A stretch of 64,000 nt of DNA from Tetrastigma voinierianum (Eukaryota > Streptophyta > Magnoliopsida > Vitales > Vitaceae): the NCBI GenBank assembly GCA_016808115.1, contig JAEQBH010006843.1, positions 1-64,000 on the forward strand, read 5' to 3'. A model generated the notes under the pieces. It saw only the letters and a list, made by a program, of their open reading frames with translations. It searched no databases and had not been told where the DNA came from. This document shows, piece after piece, positions 12,940 through 25,252 of this stretch. The translations under genes were made by a program, and so were the position numbers. Every line of letters begins with the position of its first letter. Position 1 is the stretch's first letter.

Positions 12940-13147
12940 TAATACTCGAGCGATTTGACAAGATGTCCTAGGTTCGAGTCACCTCTTCACAATTTATTTT
13001 TCATTTATTGATTTGAAAGTCTTTAAAAGACTTTATTTAGTTTATTTGAATGAGGCTGTACATAAGGGAGGGTGTTAAAAGATATGATATTTATATTAAA
13101 TCCCAAATTTCTGTTTTTTGAGTTTTTAGGAGAAATGAATCATTTAA
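12940..13147 (+). mobile_element. TRIM-like element, 3' part with 3' LTR
   Basis: The internal text includes CCTAGGTTCGAGTCACCT (12968-12986, a pol III B-box-like motif often seen inside TRIM elements). A purine tract, AAGGGAGGG, then leads to an LTR starting TGTTAAAAG at 13073. That LTR matches the 75-bp LTR at 8136-8210. Its end is eroded (CATTTAAA). The 8136 LTR and this one could be the two ends of one TRIM split by later insertions, but no TSD supports this. Confidence 0.45.
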
Positions 13148-13159
13148 AAAACAAACAAA

Positions 13160-13561
13160 TTAAATTATCTTATTCTTGAAATAACCAAGAAACAAAGAAA
13201 TACAGGCACATTCATCATAAAAATGAGCGTAGAAAAAGAAAGAAAGAAAAATAAAGGGAAATGAAATTGTTCTCTTCTTATGGGCGTAAGGGTTACGTAT
13301 CGTGAGTCGAGGCCCAGGAAACTCAAGGCGAGTCTTCATGGAACCGAGAGCTTCATCTTCCGTCGCATAGTGGTCGGTGCCTCGGATGGAAATCCATCTT
13401 CTTGGTGACGTTGGCGTGTTTGGTTCCCTAGAAAAATTACAGTAGAAGACCACTTGCAATTCATGATTACAACCCGCACTCTCTATTTCTCTCTCCCCCG
13501 TCAACCTAGTCCTCCTTTCTGTTTTAGTTATATCTAGACATATGTGATTAAAAGACATCAA
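13160..13561 (-). other. Isolated open frame of 133 codons, function unknown
   Basis: An open frame in a locally GC-richer patch (13280-13400) encodes RGTDHYATEDEALGSMKTRL. I do not recognise a family, and the ends of the frame run into low-complexity AT-rich text. It has no clear promoter or partner. It could be an exon fragment of a decayed gene or a chance frame in an LTR remnant. Confidence 0.15.
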
Positions 13562-13813
13562 ATAATTTTAAGTTTGTGAATCTAACATTCCACATTTTTT
13601 TTCTTAAAAAATAACTAATTTTGGACAAATGTGACATTCTCTATTTCATTTCATGTATTTACATTGTTCCTCTTAAAAACGAAATGCATTATCTAAAGTC
13701 AGGCCAAAAATTAATGGAGTGTCAACCTTCCAAAATTGAGTTTTCAAAATGTCTTTGTATAATCAAATCACCTTTATTTCTATTTTTTGATAAACAAAAA
13801 TAAGAGATATCAC

Positions 13814-13836
13814 AAAAAAAAAAAAAAAAAAAAAAT
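13814..13836. repeat. Poly(A) tract
   Basis: An unbroken run of about 23 A. It could be the tail of a retroposed sequence, but no source element is recognisable upstream. Confidence 0.85.
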
Positions 13837-13924
13837 TCATTTTCCAATAAAATTAAAAATAGCATGGTCATTTATATTTTTAATTTAATCTTATAATAAA
13901 ATATATTAGTTATTAGTGCGAGAA

Positions 13925-13985
13925 TCGTAGGTCGTCAATAGGCTATCACTCAGTGGTTAGGGTGAGGCAAAAGTTCGAGTTTACA
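13925..13985 (+). repeat. tRNA-like patch, possible SINE fragment
   Basis: ATCACTCAGTGGTTAGGG resembles a pol III A box, and AAGTTCGAGTTT about 20 bases later resembles a B box. It does not fold as a complete tRNA by eye (no acceptor pairing or CCA-proximal stem found). A SINE head or another tRNA-derived repeat is the most likely source. Confidence 0.35.
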
Positions 13986-14091
13986 TGGGACGTATCTTTA
14001 TAGCATTATAATTTAAAGTTAATAAATGTAAAAAAGAAAACATTAAATTCATAAACTTCAATTGATCTTTATGGATATCTACGTGTGTGGG

Positions 14092-14240
14092 TATATATAT
14101 TAATACTTTGAAAAAAAAACACAAAGTAAAGTTTCTTTCAAATATAACCTTAATTATTTCTGTATATAGATATATATTAATACTTTGAAAAAAAAAACAC
14201 AAACCAAAGTTTCTTTCAAATATAACCTTAATTATTTCTG
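14092..14240. repeat. Two-copy tandem duplication, 77-78 bp unit
   Basis: TAATACTTTGAAAAAAAAAC starts at 14101 and again at 14178, and both copies run to TTAATTATTTCTG (14162 and 14240). The copies differ by a few bases, so this is a recent duplication. Confidence 0.9.
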
Positions 14241-14759
14241 TTTCAAAAAACAAAACCTTAATAATTTCAGATAATGTTAATTTAAAATATTTATGATGCA
14301 ATTCTTTAGTATAAGTTTAGAGTAGTTAAAATTTATTTATTGTAGTATAAAAATATTAATATTAAAATAATAGAGTGATTTTCCATCTAATATCACTGAA
14401 TAAACACTATATGTTAAGAATTTAAATAATATATTTGAAAAAGGTTATAAAAAGTGAGCTATTAATTTGAAATTCAAAGTTACATTTTCTTAGAAAATTA
14501 TTGTTTATGGGCCAAAGCCGAACTAGTATTTGGTGTGTAAGATTTGAATGTGTTCGTTTTCGAGTTTAAGTTGGAAAGATAAAATCTAAAATCATAAGGT
14601 TAAGTTTGGATTAACAGGGCAACAACACTTAACCTGAAGAGTACTAATGTAAACTTAATTTACTATAGCAAGAATATTACCTCTATAATCCAACAGCTTT
14701 ATTGTTATCGTTAAATTAGGTTAAAGAGAATCTTGGGCTAACTGAAGAAAGAAACAATA
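14241..14759. other. AT-rich intergenic DNA
   Basis: No coding similarity, RNA or element ends seen. Confidence 0.5.
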
Positions 14760-15620
14760 TTCTGTACAGTGCCTGGAGTGGGATAAGTCCTCGGACACGT
14801 GCCATGTAGTTAGTGTTTATTGGGAGCTAGGCCTAGATCCGATCTGATGCGCATGATCAGGGCATGCTTGCAAATTCTGAAGCATTTGGCGCGAGCAGAT
14901 GATAGAAAAGTGGATGATAGCTCCAAATGACTCCCTTGGGAAAATGTAAGCGAGCTACCTTGGACAACTAGCTCGGATATGAAGATGACAACCAACTCGG
15001 GCATGAAGATGAAGAGAACGATGTGTACGTTACAATGCTTTCGGGTAGGCGCTGAGTGAGTGGGATGAATCCTGAGTCACGTGCCAAGGAAAGGAACAGA
15101 AGCCTCGAGCCGTCTGAAACGTAGAATGTTGTACGGATGGGCCCTAATGCGAGCGGGCGCGCGCGGTGACTCTCGGACACTGGGCTGGGTAGGCGCGGTG
15201 ATAGGGCGGATCGAAGTGATCGCTCGATTTGAGGGGAGATGGTCGAGGCACATGAGACATGAGACAAGGAGTCGACGAAAGACTGGGATAAGCGTCTCCC
15301 GAGACGGAAAGACAAAAGATTGCCGCTGCAGCGTTATAGTCACCTTTGGCGGACATAACAGTTTAGTTTAAGTGAGACAATCAATATACAAATGAGTGTA
15401 TAACGTAAGAAAGTGAAAGGACTCTCATCAATGTCTCAATTATGAGCATTAAATGTATGCTTGCAGGCAAGGGTATAAAAGGGGAAGAAAACAATCTTTC
15501 TAGGCTATTATTGCTTTTGCTTTGTGAAAGGATTAACAAACCTTTCAGTGACCATCCACCTACATTAATGGTGGAACATCTCCGTATTTGTCAAGCAGTA
15601 TAATATAATGAGAATCATTT
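14760..15620 (+). mobile_element. GC-richer LTR-like remnant with TATA box
   Basis: Composition shifts to GC-rich at 14770-15360. A degenerate phrase recurs: AGTGGGATAAGTCC..CACGTGCC near 14778 and AGTGGGATGAATCC..CACGTGCC near 15059, each with a G-box. A good TATA box (GTATAAAAGGGG) lies at 15472-15483. The layout resembles the U3-R of a gypsy LTR. No TG/CA ends or TSD could be fixed, and the overlapping open frames are on both strands and mutually exclusive. Confidence 0.35.
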
Positions 15621-16363
15621 GACAATTTGCATATCCATGGTAGAAGAAGAAAATCATTGACAATGTTTGTCATACATTGGTAGTGATGCACTCTGAATTG
15701 TAACTGGAGACTTAATAAGGGGAAACTACTCCACTTATGATCTATATATGATGATAATTGAATGGATTACACGGCTTTACTCAAAATGATATAGAAGCAT
15801 TGGTGCTTGAACCTTATTTACAAACTTTCATGAATTTATGAGAAAACTTATTGTGATTTTGAAGTTCATTGCTCAGATTTGGCAATGTCCCTAGTAGAGC
15901 CATGATTATTCAAAGTGATGCCTTCTTTTTAGGACTATATCCCCTGCTGCTTTAGTGGAAAACACTATTCATGTATGTGCTGGTAAGAAGTATTATTCTC
16001 ACAACATTAATCACAAAAGATGGTATTCTATTTTATAGGGAAAGCACGATAAAAAAAATTAAAAAAACCTGTCCACGAACCTTTGCTTTTTCTGGTAATA
16101 ATGGGGAGTTTGTGCCTACAGCTTACAAAGACATCCTCATGTGCTTTTCTTTCGATGCCCTGTTTACTAAATTATTAACCAATTAAATTGCATTTGACTA
16201 AATTTATGTCTTTTTAAACTTTTTTCACTAAATAATAAAAGAAACACACTTGCTAATTTTGAAGGTCAAACATTTTAGGTTGATTTCATTGAAGAAATTA
16301 CTTGAACATTGATAAACATATTACATGATAAAGTAACAATCCAAAACATTAGGTATTACCTTA
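15621..16363. other. Unassigned DNA downstream of UGT pseudogene A
   Basis: AT-rich. A short open frame at 15971-16186 has no recognised motif. The last part is presumably the 3' UTR side of the minus-strand UGT pseudogene. No firm polyadenylation signal identified. Confidence 0.35.
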
Positions 16364-17743
16364 TTACTTGCATGAAACGTTGGCCATCACATCTTCAATA
16401 AAACGGCCTAAAGTAGTGTGCGAGGATCCACCATCCATCACGACTTTTCGACTTGTTTCCTGCATTTCTTTGCTCTTCTTCCTTATTTCACTATCAATAC
16501 TCATTAGGTTCTTTAACCCATTTTCAATCTCTCGAGCGCTTACAATATAATTACTATCCTGATGATAATCTATTTTAATTTCTACGAGTAATCCTAAATC
16601 TTTTACCATTTGAAATGCGTTGAGTGGTTGTTCGAGGTACATTGGCCATGTGGCTATCGGAACACCATACCATATGCTTTCTAGAATAGAATTCCATCCG
16701 CAATGAGATATGAATCCTCCAACAGCTGGGTGGGCTAAAACTGCTACTTGTGGAGCCCATCCAATCACCTTTCCGATCCTAGCCGTCCGATGTAAAAATC
16801 CTTCTGGTAGAACATCTTCCACATTTATAAATTCCCCTGTAAATCCCATTTTACCTTTTTGGCGAAGGGACCATAAAAAGCGATGCCCACTCTGCTCTAA
16901 CGCACATGCTATCTCTTTGATCTGATCCACATCGAAGGCTCCCTTGCTCCCGAAGCACAGAAATACCACTGATGATGGCGGCTGATCATCAAGCCACCTC
17001 TTGATGGCTCGATCCTCACCAAATCCCGTTTGGGCGTTGACGATTGGTCCAACGGCGTACAAGGGCGGTAGCGTAGTGCCAGAAAATGATCGAATAACAC
17101 GGGATTCTAGCTCAACAAATGTATTTACTATAATACCCTTGACTTGACTTGTCTGTATCTCCTGGCCAGATTCAGACTCCACCGTCTTCCTTGTCAAACA
17201 AAAAAGAAGGGAAGATCTTGCCTGGAACCGAGTTTACATAACTCGGAACCTCCAACTCAGCATCCGAGTCCTTGAACCCATCGATATCCAAGCCCTTATG
17301 ATCATGGAGGAACTGATGATGCAAGAGGAAGCCAAGAAAAGCAGCGCCGGGAGTGAAGAAGACATAGGAGGGCACCCCAAAGTCGTCAGCCAAATCAATC
17401 AACTGGAGTTAAGCCCTTATCAGAACAATTGCGAGCCGAACCGAGTCGAGAGTTGGAGTCGTGGACGTTTCTGACCAGTGGGATGTTAGCTTTTGAGGTG
17501 ACGGAAGGAGAGGGCAGTAATTGCTTCAGGGCAGGCGTCTACAGGAGGGAGTTTGACGAAACGTACGGAATCATGAGAGCAGTTGGTCATGATAATTTCA
17601 AGAAACTCAAATGGAAAGTTCAAGATGAAGATGGTGACTGAAAGTCGGGGATCTCGCTGAGTAAGAAGCTTAGCAATTTCTACTGTCGGCCCAAAGTGGC
17701 CAATCATCGGAAACGGGATGAAGACAAGCTCAGTTTTCTTCAT
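16364..17743 (-). pseudogene. UGT71-like UDP-glycosyltransferase pseudogene A
   Basis: Intact relatives are cytosolic family-1 glycosyltransferases that move a sugar from a UDP-sugar to small lipophilic acceptors such as phenylpropanoids or terpenoids. The chosen start (17743) gives MKKTELVFIPFPMIGHFGP, the conserved UGT71 N terminus with catalytic His16; an upstream ATG at 17770 would add nine residues. The C-terminal half is open from 17197 to the TAA at 16364-16366 and has a complete 44-residue PSPG box (WAPQVAVLAH to YLEQ, with HCGWNS intact). Two regions break the frame. At about 17403-17490 the acceptor-domain segment is partly lost and shifted (a PLVRN remnant survives in another frame). 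At about 17170-17185 there is a shift after FDKEDGG. Family length is about 470-480 codons. It is head to head with copy B at 50465. Confidence 0.85.
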
Positions 17744-18289
17744 CTCCAATTTACAGTAGTCACTAGTCACTGCAGAAAATATAACTTGAAAATGTTGGAT
17801 GGCTTTGAGGCTTTGCGGTGGAGTGACTGTGTGACACTTATAATAATAAGGGGGTTGTGAACGACTTCATAGTATACAAGTTACAAATACTGAATACTCT
17901 TCAAACTGCAATCGTGACTTTGCTACCTCAATCATTATTGATTTATTGTTATTATTTTATTTTATTTTTGTATGCTTTCAAACTGGCAGCGGTGGCTGGT
18001 TCCGATAAGGAATAAGGATAAAAATATTTGTACGGGTAATTGTATTTTACGAATATTTTTATATAAATATCGGTAAAACAAAAATACTTTAAAAAAAGTT
18101 TTAAATAATCTTTTTTTTCGTAAAAAAAACTTTAAAAATTATCAGATAATGTTATTTTAATAAAAATAATTATAATATTAAAATTTAAATATATATTATT
18201 GAAATTTAGTGATTTTAAAGATGACAGAAGTTAAAGAAGACTTGAATATGAACTAATTTTTTAGCTTTTAGCTATGGATTTCCTATAAG
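17744..18289. other. Upstream region of UGT pseudogene A
   Basis: This contains the former 5' UTR and promoter side of the minus-strand gene. A weak TATA-like TTATTATTATAAGT (minus strand) lies near 17840-17850. The remainder, 17930-18290, is AT-rich and unassigned. Confidence 0.3.
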
Positions 18290-18415
18290 CCTCAAGACTT
18301 TAATGTAGATTGAGTTGGGTTTGGCCTTATTAAGATTAAACAAAACTGCAGGCCTCAAGACTCTAATGTAGACTGGGGTAGACTTGAGCCTTATCAAGAT
18401 TAAATAAAAAAATTC
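18290..18415. repeat. Two-copy tandem duplication, 63-bp unit
   Basis: CCTCAAGACTYTAATGTAGA starts at 18290 and at 18353. Both copies continue through CCTTATYAAGATTAAA. About ten mismatches separate them. Confidence 0.85.
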
Positions 18416-19559
18416 GAACCCGTAAGCATCATGTATAATTAAAGGTAGTCAGCCATTAGGCATATGGTTGATTGATGAATACATATATTCGCATATGTTG
18501 TACAGTTTGATTCGAGGAATTTGTTTTGCATTCGGCGCTGCTTTGTGTTTGGTTAATAGGGATAGAAAATCCTATTTGGATAGTAGTGAGCTTTGTTTAG
18601 ATTTCTGAATAGTCTCTCGTCACTTGTTTGGTTGTAGGGATGGTCGACGCGTTGTTTGGATGCGAGTCAAAAATTGTTGGATAACTGTTTAGATACCCTG
18701 GTATGTTTGGTACGTAGGGATAGCCCAGTTGAATTAAGTCGTAAAATTATTAATGCAAAGGGATTTGAATCCCAGGCGTATAATTAATAAGGTTGAAGTT
18801 GTTATTCCTTTTACATTGGTTTTATTTATAGAGATTGATGGCTATTAGAAAATTGCTTATGAAAATGTGTTAACATTTCGGGTGCTTGCCAAGTATTTGG
18901 ATTTAATCGGTACACACTCTATTAATGAATTGCATGTTTGATTGATATTATATGTCAACTGCAGCTGATTTTATGTTTAAAATATAGGAATTAAATTTCC
19001 TATATATTAAATTTATTGTGATTATTTGTATGTGTATAGTTTTACGTCTGAGAATTAATTGATTGATATCTTGTGTTTAAATTGCTTAAAGTTTTTTACT
19101 TGATAATGTTCAGTGTCGATATAATTTTTAATTAATTAGGGAATAACCACAACATCCTTAATTAGTTAAAATTATATATTAAGTTTTAAGATCACATTTG
19201 ATTACATTAATTGTAATTAATCATATGGAATGTAATAAATCTCAACTCATGAGAATTTTTATTATATTTTGTATGGTATAGGATGAGATATCAAATTATA
19301 TTTTCTAATTTTCCCACAGGGATTAGGAAAATGAACATGATTTGATAGTTTTATCATAAGATCCTTTAAGTATAAATGAATAAGACTTTAGCCCACAAGC
19401 AAGTTTTATGTCACTAGATTTACTTATGATTTAAGCATGATTCTGTGGTAAAACATGATATTGTATTTTTCTTATAATCGGCGATTAATAAGCATGTATA
19501 TTTAAAATATTGCAGTTATTCAACCTACGGATGTTTATGATTTTAAGTGTGATATTATT
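18416..19559. other. Unassigned DNA, partly copia 5' leader
   Basis: 18480-18800 reads like an eroded LTR, but no ends are definable. 19080-19560 probably includes the untranslated leader of the copia element whose gag starts near 19560, because the gag similarity begins directly after it. I searched for a 5' copy of the 31269-31567 LTR and did not find one. Confidence 0.3.
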
Positions 19560-21412
19560 AGAGCCCAGGAAATTTGATAGCTATAAGGTATGGAAGGGGA
19601 GAATTCTTTTTGCATTTGGGATGGATGGATATTGGTAGCATTTATGGGAATGTGAGCTGATCCTATTGCAAACCAACCTTGTAGAAATTTTGTCTGTCTT
19701 TATGATAAGTGGGAGAGGTCCAATTGCCTCTCCGTGATGTTCATAAAAACTAAGATATCTGCTGGTATTCGTAGTTCCATCGAGCAAATTTATAAAGTCA
19801 AATCACTTAAAGCGAATGATGAAAGTTTATAACTTTGACAAAGCTCTTGCTAATTACGTAATTATGCGATTTTAGATTCCTTGCATTTCGTGGGATAAAG
19901 TGCATGATCATATCATCTTATAAGAGATATAGCGGCTCGACTTAAGTCATTAGAAGTTATAAATGCAGGACACTTTCCTTGTTCATTATATATTGAACAA
20001 CGCTGACAATGCGAGTCCTTCAAAATCTCTTCCTGACTCTGTAAGGATAAATGGTCAATTAATAAATTCTTGATCATGTGTGTGCAAGAGAAGGGAAGGT
20101 TAATGATGGAAGAGGACGAAAGGGTTAACTAGACCACCTTTGGAAAGAAAAGAAAGGGAAAGATTCCTATTCAACCAAGCATAAAGAAGGAGTCAAAGTT
20201 TTTTTTTTTTTGTAAGAAGAAGGGACACATGAAGAAGGACTACTCAAAATTTAAGATATGGCTTGATAAGAAAGGTATTCAATTTTCGTTTGTCTGTTAT
20301 GAATCTAATATGGTTAATGTTAATCATAACACTTGGTGGACCGATTCTGGTTCTATGATCCATGTTTCAAATACCTTACAGGGTATGCAAAACCTAAGGA
20401 AGTCAGTGGGAAGTGAATAATGCATCTATTCAAGCAGTAAGATGAGTTCACATGTGGAAGCTATTGGCACTTGCAGCCTTGTATTAAGCAGCGGTTTCAT
20501 TTTAGAATTAGAAAAGACATTTTATGTTCAAAGTTTCTCTAGGAATTTATTTTCAATTTCAAGACTTGTACCTTTAGGATTTTCCTTTAACTTTACAAAT
20601 TTGGGTTTTATTTTATCTAATAAATCCAAAGTTATTGGTTATGGTGCATTGTACGTGGTGCTTCGTATTCGATTCTGCTTGATGATGTTACTTATAATTC
20701 TGTAAAAACATATATTCATGTAGTATCTTCAATGTGTGATATCATTATATTCTGATGCAAAAACATTGGCAACTTTGTTTATTACTATTGCATTAAAGAT
20801 GTTATGAATAGGGTGTCTCTATGTTATGGCACATGAGATTGGAACACATCTCCATTGAAAAATGAAATTAGTTAATGATAGGGTACTTATTACTTTGGAT
20901 TTTGTTGATTTTGAGACTTGTATGAATTGCATTGAAACGACAAACCAACAAGTCAAGGGGGTCTGAAGGGAGCCTGAGCCTATTAGAGATTACATATCTT
21001 GGCATTTGTTGTCACGACATGGATCTGAAATGGTCAAAATACTTTATCACCTTCATATATGATTATTCATGATACATGTATCTCTACTTGCCTTAGTTAA
21101 AGATGAAGAACTTTAGGCGCATTTTAAAGTTTTAAAGGGTGAAATAGAAGATCAATGTGGAAAGCATTATTAAGATCGTGAGATCGAATGAAGTGGAAGT
21201 ACTTTATGGTGGAAATACGGAGAGATGGAATGGCTCTGGTGCATTTGTGAAGTTTGCTTGAGAAAATGAGATTGTTCTTGAGTCTGGCTAATACGGTTCT
21301 CGGTTCGAATGGTGTGGCGAAGAAATTGAACTTTAATGGACATGGTAAAGTATGAGAATTAATACAAAACTACCTCGATGTGATGCGAAGCTAAGGCGGT
21401 AGTGTATATATT
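19560..21412 (+). pseudogene. Copia polyprotein, part 1: gag, protease, integrase core
   Basis: Degenerate gag can be followed from about 19565 (FDSYKVWKGRIL), with KWERSN- and IKTKISAGIRSS-like text near 19700-19780. A zinc knuckle follows (FFCKKKGHMKKDYSKF, 20205-20260; the last Cys is changed to Tyr). The protease active-site motif WWTDSGSMIHVSN is at 20334-20372. The GAG-pre-integrase motif LWHMRLEHIS is near 20823, and integrase core remnants run to VVYI at 21412. There are many stops and shifts. The piece ends exactly at the TSD of the solo LTR at 21413. It belongs to the Tork/Tnt1-type branch by similarity; the assignment is from memory of the family. Confidence 0.85.
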
Positions 21413-22645
21413 TGATGAATGTCTAAAACACTCATTTCATGCACGCGTCCTTAATACGTTTTAGCTCTATTTTATATATTAATAAGTGCTTTATTGCCCA
21501 ATATTTGATTTTTGGATCTTTTGTGTATTGCAGGTGAACATGGTGGTTTTCAGAAGCTTTTTGGAAATGCGAAGAAGAAGAAGTGAAGACCTAGCAACAG
21601 CGTCATAGCGTTCTGGCGTCGTGGCCCGTTGACTACTTGTTTCTTTGTAGCGTTCTAGCGTCATGGCGTTGCAGCGTCGGCGTTTGGTGGCGAAGTTAAA
21701 GACGAGGAGCGTGGCGTCGCTAACATTGCGACTGCGGCGTTTATCGTTCACGCATCATAATTATAAAAAGCACGGGAGGCCTAATTTTTGAGGTATTGAG
21801 CGACGTATGGACGAGGAGCGGAATACGAAGTAGGAGCAACTTGAGAGATCTTAAAAACTCGTGTTTTTGTATTTCTCTTCTCAAAACTATCAATGATTTA
21901 TAGAATTATGATTGTAATAATTTTCATTATGTTCTAGATTTATTTCTTGGGTTTTGTTGAACCTTGCTACAGTTGTATGGAGTAGAGATTAATTCTATTT
22001 TGTTCAGTTTATTCATGAGTTATATCGAATTGTTTTGCGTTTGTGGTTTATTTTCATTGTAATGTCTGGCCAACATTGACATGATCTTGGTGGGTATCCA
22101 AGATCGAGAGATAAGGACTCCCAGGGATCTAAGTAGAGCGACACTTGGTCAATCGGCGAATAGAGATATCTCGGTTCCGAGTGTGGCGATTAAGGTTTGA
22201 GCATTTAAGCATTTCGAAATCTACGGTCGGGGCAGAGATACACCCAACCCTATTGGCGAAATAGGCGGATATACCTCGAAAGAAGGATATCTACCGTGAA
22301 ACACGATGCGCCTTAATCGAGAATTCATTAATAAGATTGAATAATAATTCCTCTAGGCAATAATCCATCGATTGTGGCGGGAGCGAAACCTTTAGTTTTT
22401 CCGCGAAAAGTAATTTTCACTAGTTTTTAGATTTAGTTTTAATTCTACACACATTAATTGGAATTCATTAAGAGTTTAAGTCGGATAATATCGTAGAGAC
22501 CAATTCGATTAGTCGGCCTTACTTCTGTGTGGATCAATATCAGGTACTTAGATTAAGAGCTATATTCTTGTCACGATCGTGCACTTGCGCACATAAACGC
22601 TTTACCCATTTTACACAAGTCACACATCACGTTTCCGTGATATCA
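21413..22645 (+). mobile_element. Solo Athila-type LTR (1233 bp), TSD ATATT
   Basis: It starts TGATGAATGTCTAAAACACT and ends CGTGATATCA. The flanking five bases are identical (ATATT at 21408-21412 and 22646-22650). It is homologous to the LTR at 56735-57813. Shared landmarks are the opening direct-inverted phrase around ACACTCAT, the GGTGGTGTTTGGCCAACAT-like block, AGTGACACTTGGTCAATCGG, and the GGCGAATATACCTC block. It splits the copia integrase within a VYI-LNR codon context, and the copia frame resumes right after the TSD. Confidence 0.92.
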
Positions 22646-22730
22646 ATATTAAATCGATTTCCAACCAAAGTTGTCCCTAAGACGCCTTTTGAGTTATTCA
22701 AAGGTTGGAAATCGAGTTTGCGACATATAC
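22646..22730 (+). pseudogene. Copia polyprotein, part 2: integrase C-terminal segment
   Basis: This encodes ILNRFPTKVVPKTPFELFKG, a copia integrase signature, and ends at SLRHI where a gypsy solo LTR interrupts it. It continues in part 3 at 28848, where the expected GC..(A)RIYNP-type motif appears. It is only 85 bp long because insertions flank both sides. Confidence 0.9.
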
Positions 22731-25252
22731 TGTCACGTCCTTACCCCTGCCTGGGCGAAGAGAGGGGGCGCAGTATGGGACTAAGACTCTTTAATCTATT
22801 TTTCGGACATTCACTACTAAAAATAACCAGATTACCGACCAAATTACCGACCTAAAAAATTGGTCGGTAATTGCTGACAAATCACGACCATTTAGAGACC
22901 AAAGGGGTTTGGTCGAAAATTCAGAGCCAAATTCCAGGCCAAAGAGCCCAGAGCCATATTCTGGGCCAAATAATTTTTGGTCGAAATTGGTCTGTAAATT
23001 AGGCGGGAATTAGCGCCAAAAAATTACTGACCAAGTAACGACCAAAAATAAATTACCATGAAAAATGGTCGGTAAATAGGCGACCCAAAAATTTTTAATT
23101 AGACCAAATTGTTGGTCGGTAAATGTCGACAATTAAAAAATAAAAATAAAACATGAGATTTGGTCGGTAATAAAAATCAAAAATCAAAATAAAAAAATTT
23201 TTAATTACCGACCAAATTTATTGGTCGGTAATTAAAAAATAAAAATAAAAAACATGAAATTTGGTAGGTAATAAAAATCAAAAATAAAAATAAAATTTTT
23301 TAATTACCGACCAAATTTGTTGGTCGGTAAATGGTCGGTAATTAAAAAATAAAAATCAAAAACATGAAATTTGGAAATCGTTTTTGCCTTTTTGGTTTTC
23401 CAGTTTCCTCCCTTTGGAGCAGCAGGCAGCAGCAAGTTTGTGCATAGCCCTAACCTTATATTCGATCACGTCGCGTCCACCGCCATGCCGTCCACGCCAT
23501 AGTCCACCATCGGCGTCGATCACGCCCGCAGATCCGTGGCCGCCGCGATATCCTGTTCCTGCATTGCTCCTCTCTCTGCGCCTCGCGCCTCGTTTGTTCC
23601 ACCCTTTGCGCCTCTCCTTGATACATTCCACGGAAATCGATAGGTTTTGGTTTTTAATTTGCTTTGTGTTTATTTTTCTTCTTTGGAGGAATCGCAATCA
23701 CTTGATGAGAAAAAAAAAAAAAGCGCAACAATATGATGAATGCATGATGATTTTAGTTAGGGCTTCCGGGTGATACATTTGGTTTCAGTAAATATGATTT
23801 AAATGAAAAATCTAATTGAGTTACGAGTTTTTTACAAGTGTGCTAGAAGTTCGCTGACTATTGAGAATAAACAATGAATGGAAGGTCGATATTTTAATTT
23901 CTTACCATGCAGTTTATTAAGAAAAGAAGAGAAATGAGAGGAATTAATGTTCTTTATATTTTAAGTTGTAAAGAATGAAATCATCGTCCATGATTCGTAG
24001 TATTTATTATTTAAGTCTCTGATGATACTTCTTCCCTATTTATCTTTTTTTTTTCTTCCATAGCAAAAGAATGTTCTTTATTATGTTGTTCTGGTTGGTG
24101 TCCTGACAATCGAAACATGAATTTGGGTTTCTTCTCGGAATTTTGTTATGTTAATTATTTAGTGTAAGTGCTTTTAAATATTTACTTCTTATTCTCCTTT
24201 TTCCCCACGGTAACGAATGAGAATTTCTTTCAAAATTATGATGGGATAAAAGTGAAACTAATACACTTTATTTGTTCTTTGAATGACGCACTTGTAGATA
24301 AATTTTGTCTATGATGTTCTTTGGGATCATAAAATATGGCATATGGGGAGTTTCTCCATTAGATTTTAAGTATGTTGAATATTTATCTTGTTATTCAAAT
24401 ATTTGATCACACGAAATGTTGTGGTTCTTTTATCACCTGTGTAGGAGTTATCTGAATCTATGAGAAGCTAAACCAGCTTTGTTCTCATGGTGGGAATTAA
24501 CGAAACACATGTAGTTGGAAGATATGTTTGTTGTTTTGTCATGCACGAGAGAAACCCTAGATAAGACTCAAACTTAGAAAGAATAAAGAGAAGAAAGTGG
24601 TCCTTTATGATGGTGGGTGGGATGTTAAAATATGGTTTGTATTATTTCCCAATTATGATCAATCTAAAACTTCCTCTGGTGTTGCATTCTAATATATTTT
24701 TATTTGTATATATAGGCAGGATCTGTCAGGTAGGTTGAACCCAGGTTGAACCTACAGTGTGTGATCTAGTGTTATTGCTTGATATAAGTAATTTAGAATA
24801 TTGCTCTTTATTTCCCTATGCTGGCTACTTCTTGTCTAATAGGTAGGTATTACTATTGAAATGTCAAGTTATCTTGTATCCTTGATTCAATTCATCATGG
24901 TCTCCTGTCTATTTAATGGGTACATGATAATATGGATCTGTATTAGAATTAGAGTGAGTTCATACTTTAAGTTAAAAAAAGGTGCTTGGTCACGTGGGAA
25001 ATTTATTCAACTAAATAGAACTGGGAATATGAGTCGGCCCATTTTGGCCCACAATTTTAGGAGGGTCAGACTTCAATTTTATAGCCCCGAATAAATTAGG
25101 GCCCTAATTGCCCTCTTTGGAATTGGCTACGGCCTATTTGGGTTAAGTCGGGTTGGCATGCTTGGCTCTTAGCTTGGTGTTTTTTATATTTAAAATTATT
25201 AACTTCAAATATAAATTTAAGCATAAAAATATGCTAAAAATCATGTTATTGG

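Noticed and set aside
13925..13985. Possible functional tRNA gene
   Set aside because: Only A- and B-box-like motifs are present; no acceptor stem or anticodon loop could be placed.
15971..16186. Plus-strand 71-codon open frame as a host gene
   Set aside because: No family resemblance, low-complexity Lys/Ile runs, and no promoter or conserved neighbour.
23384..23773. 129-codon proline-rich open frame in the CACTA element
   Set aside because: No recognisable domain, and an overlapping 113-codon frame occurs on the other strand. It may be captured 5' sequence of a gene, but nothing supports a product.
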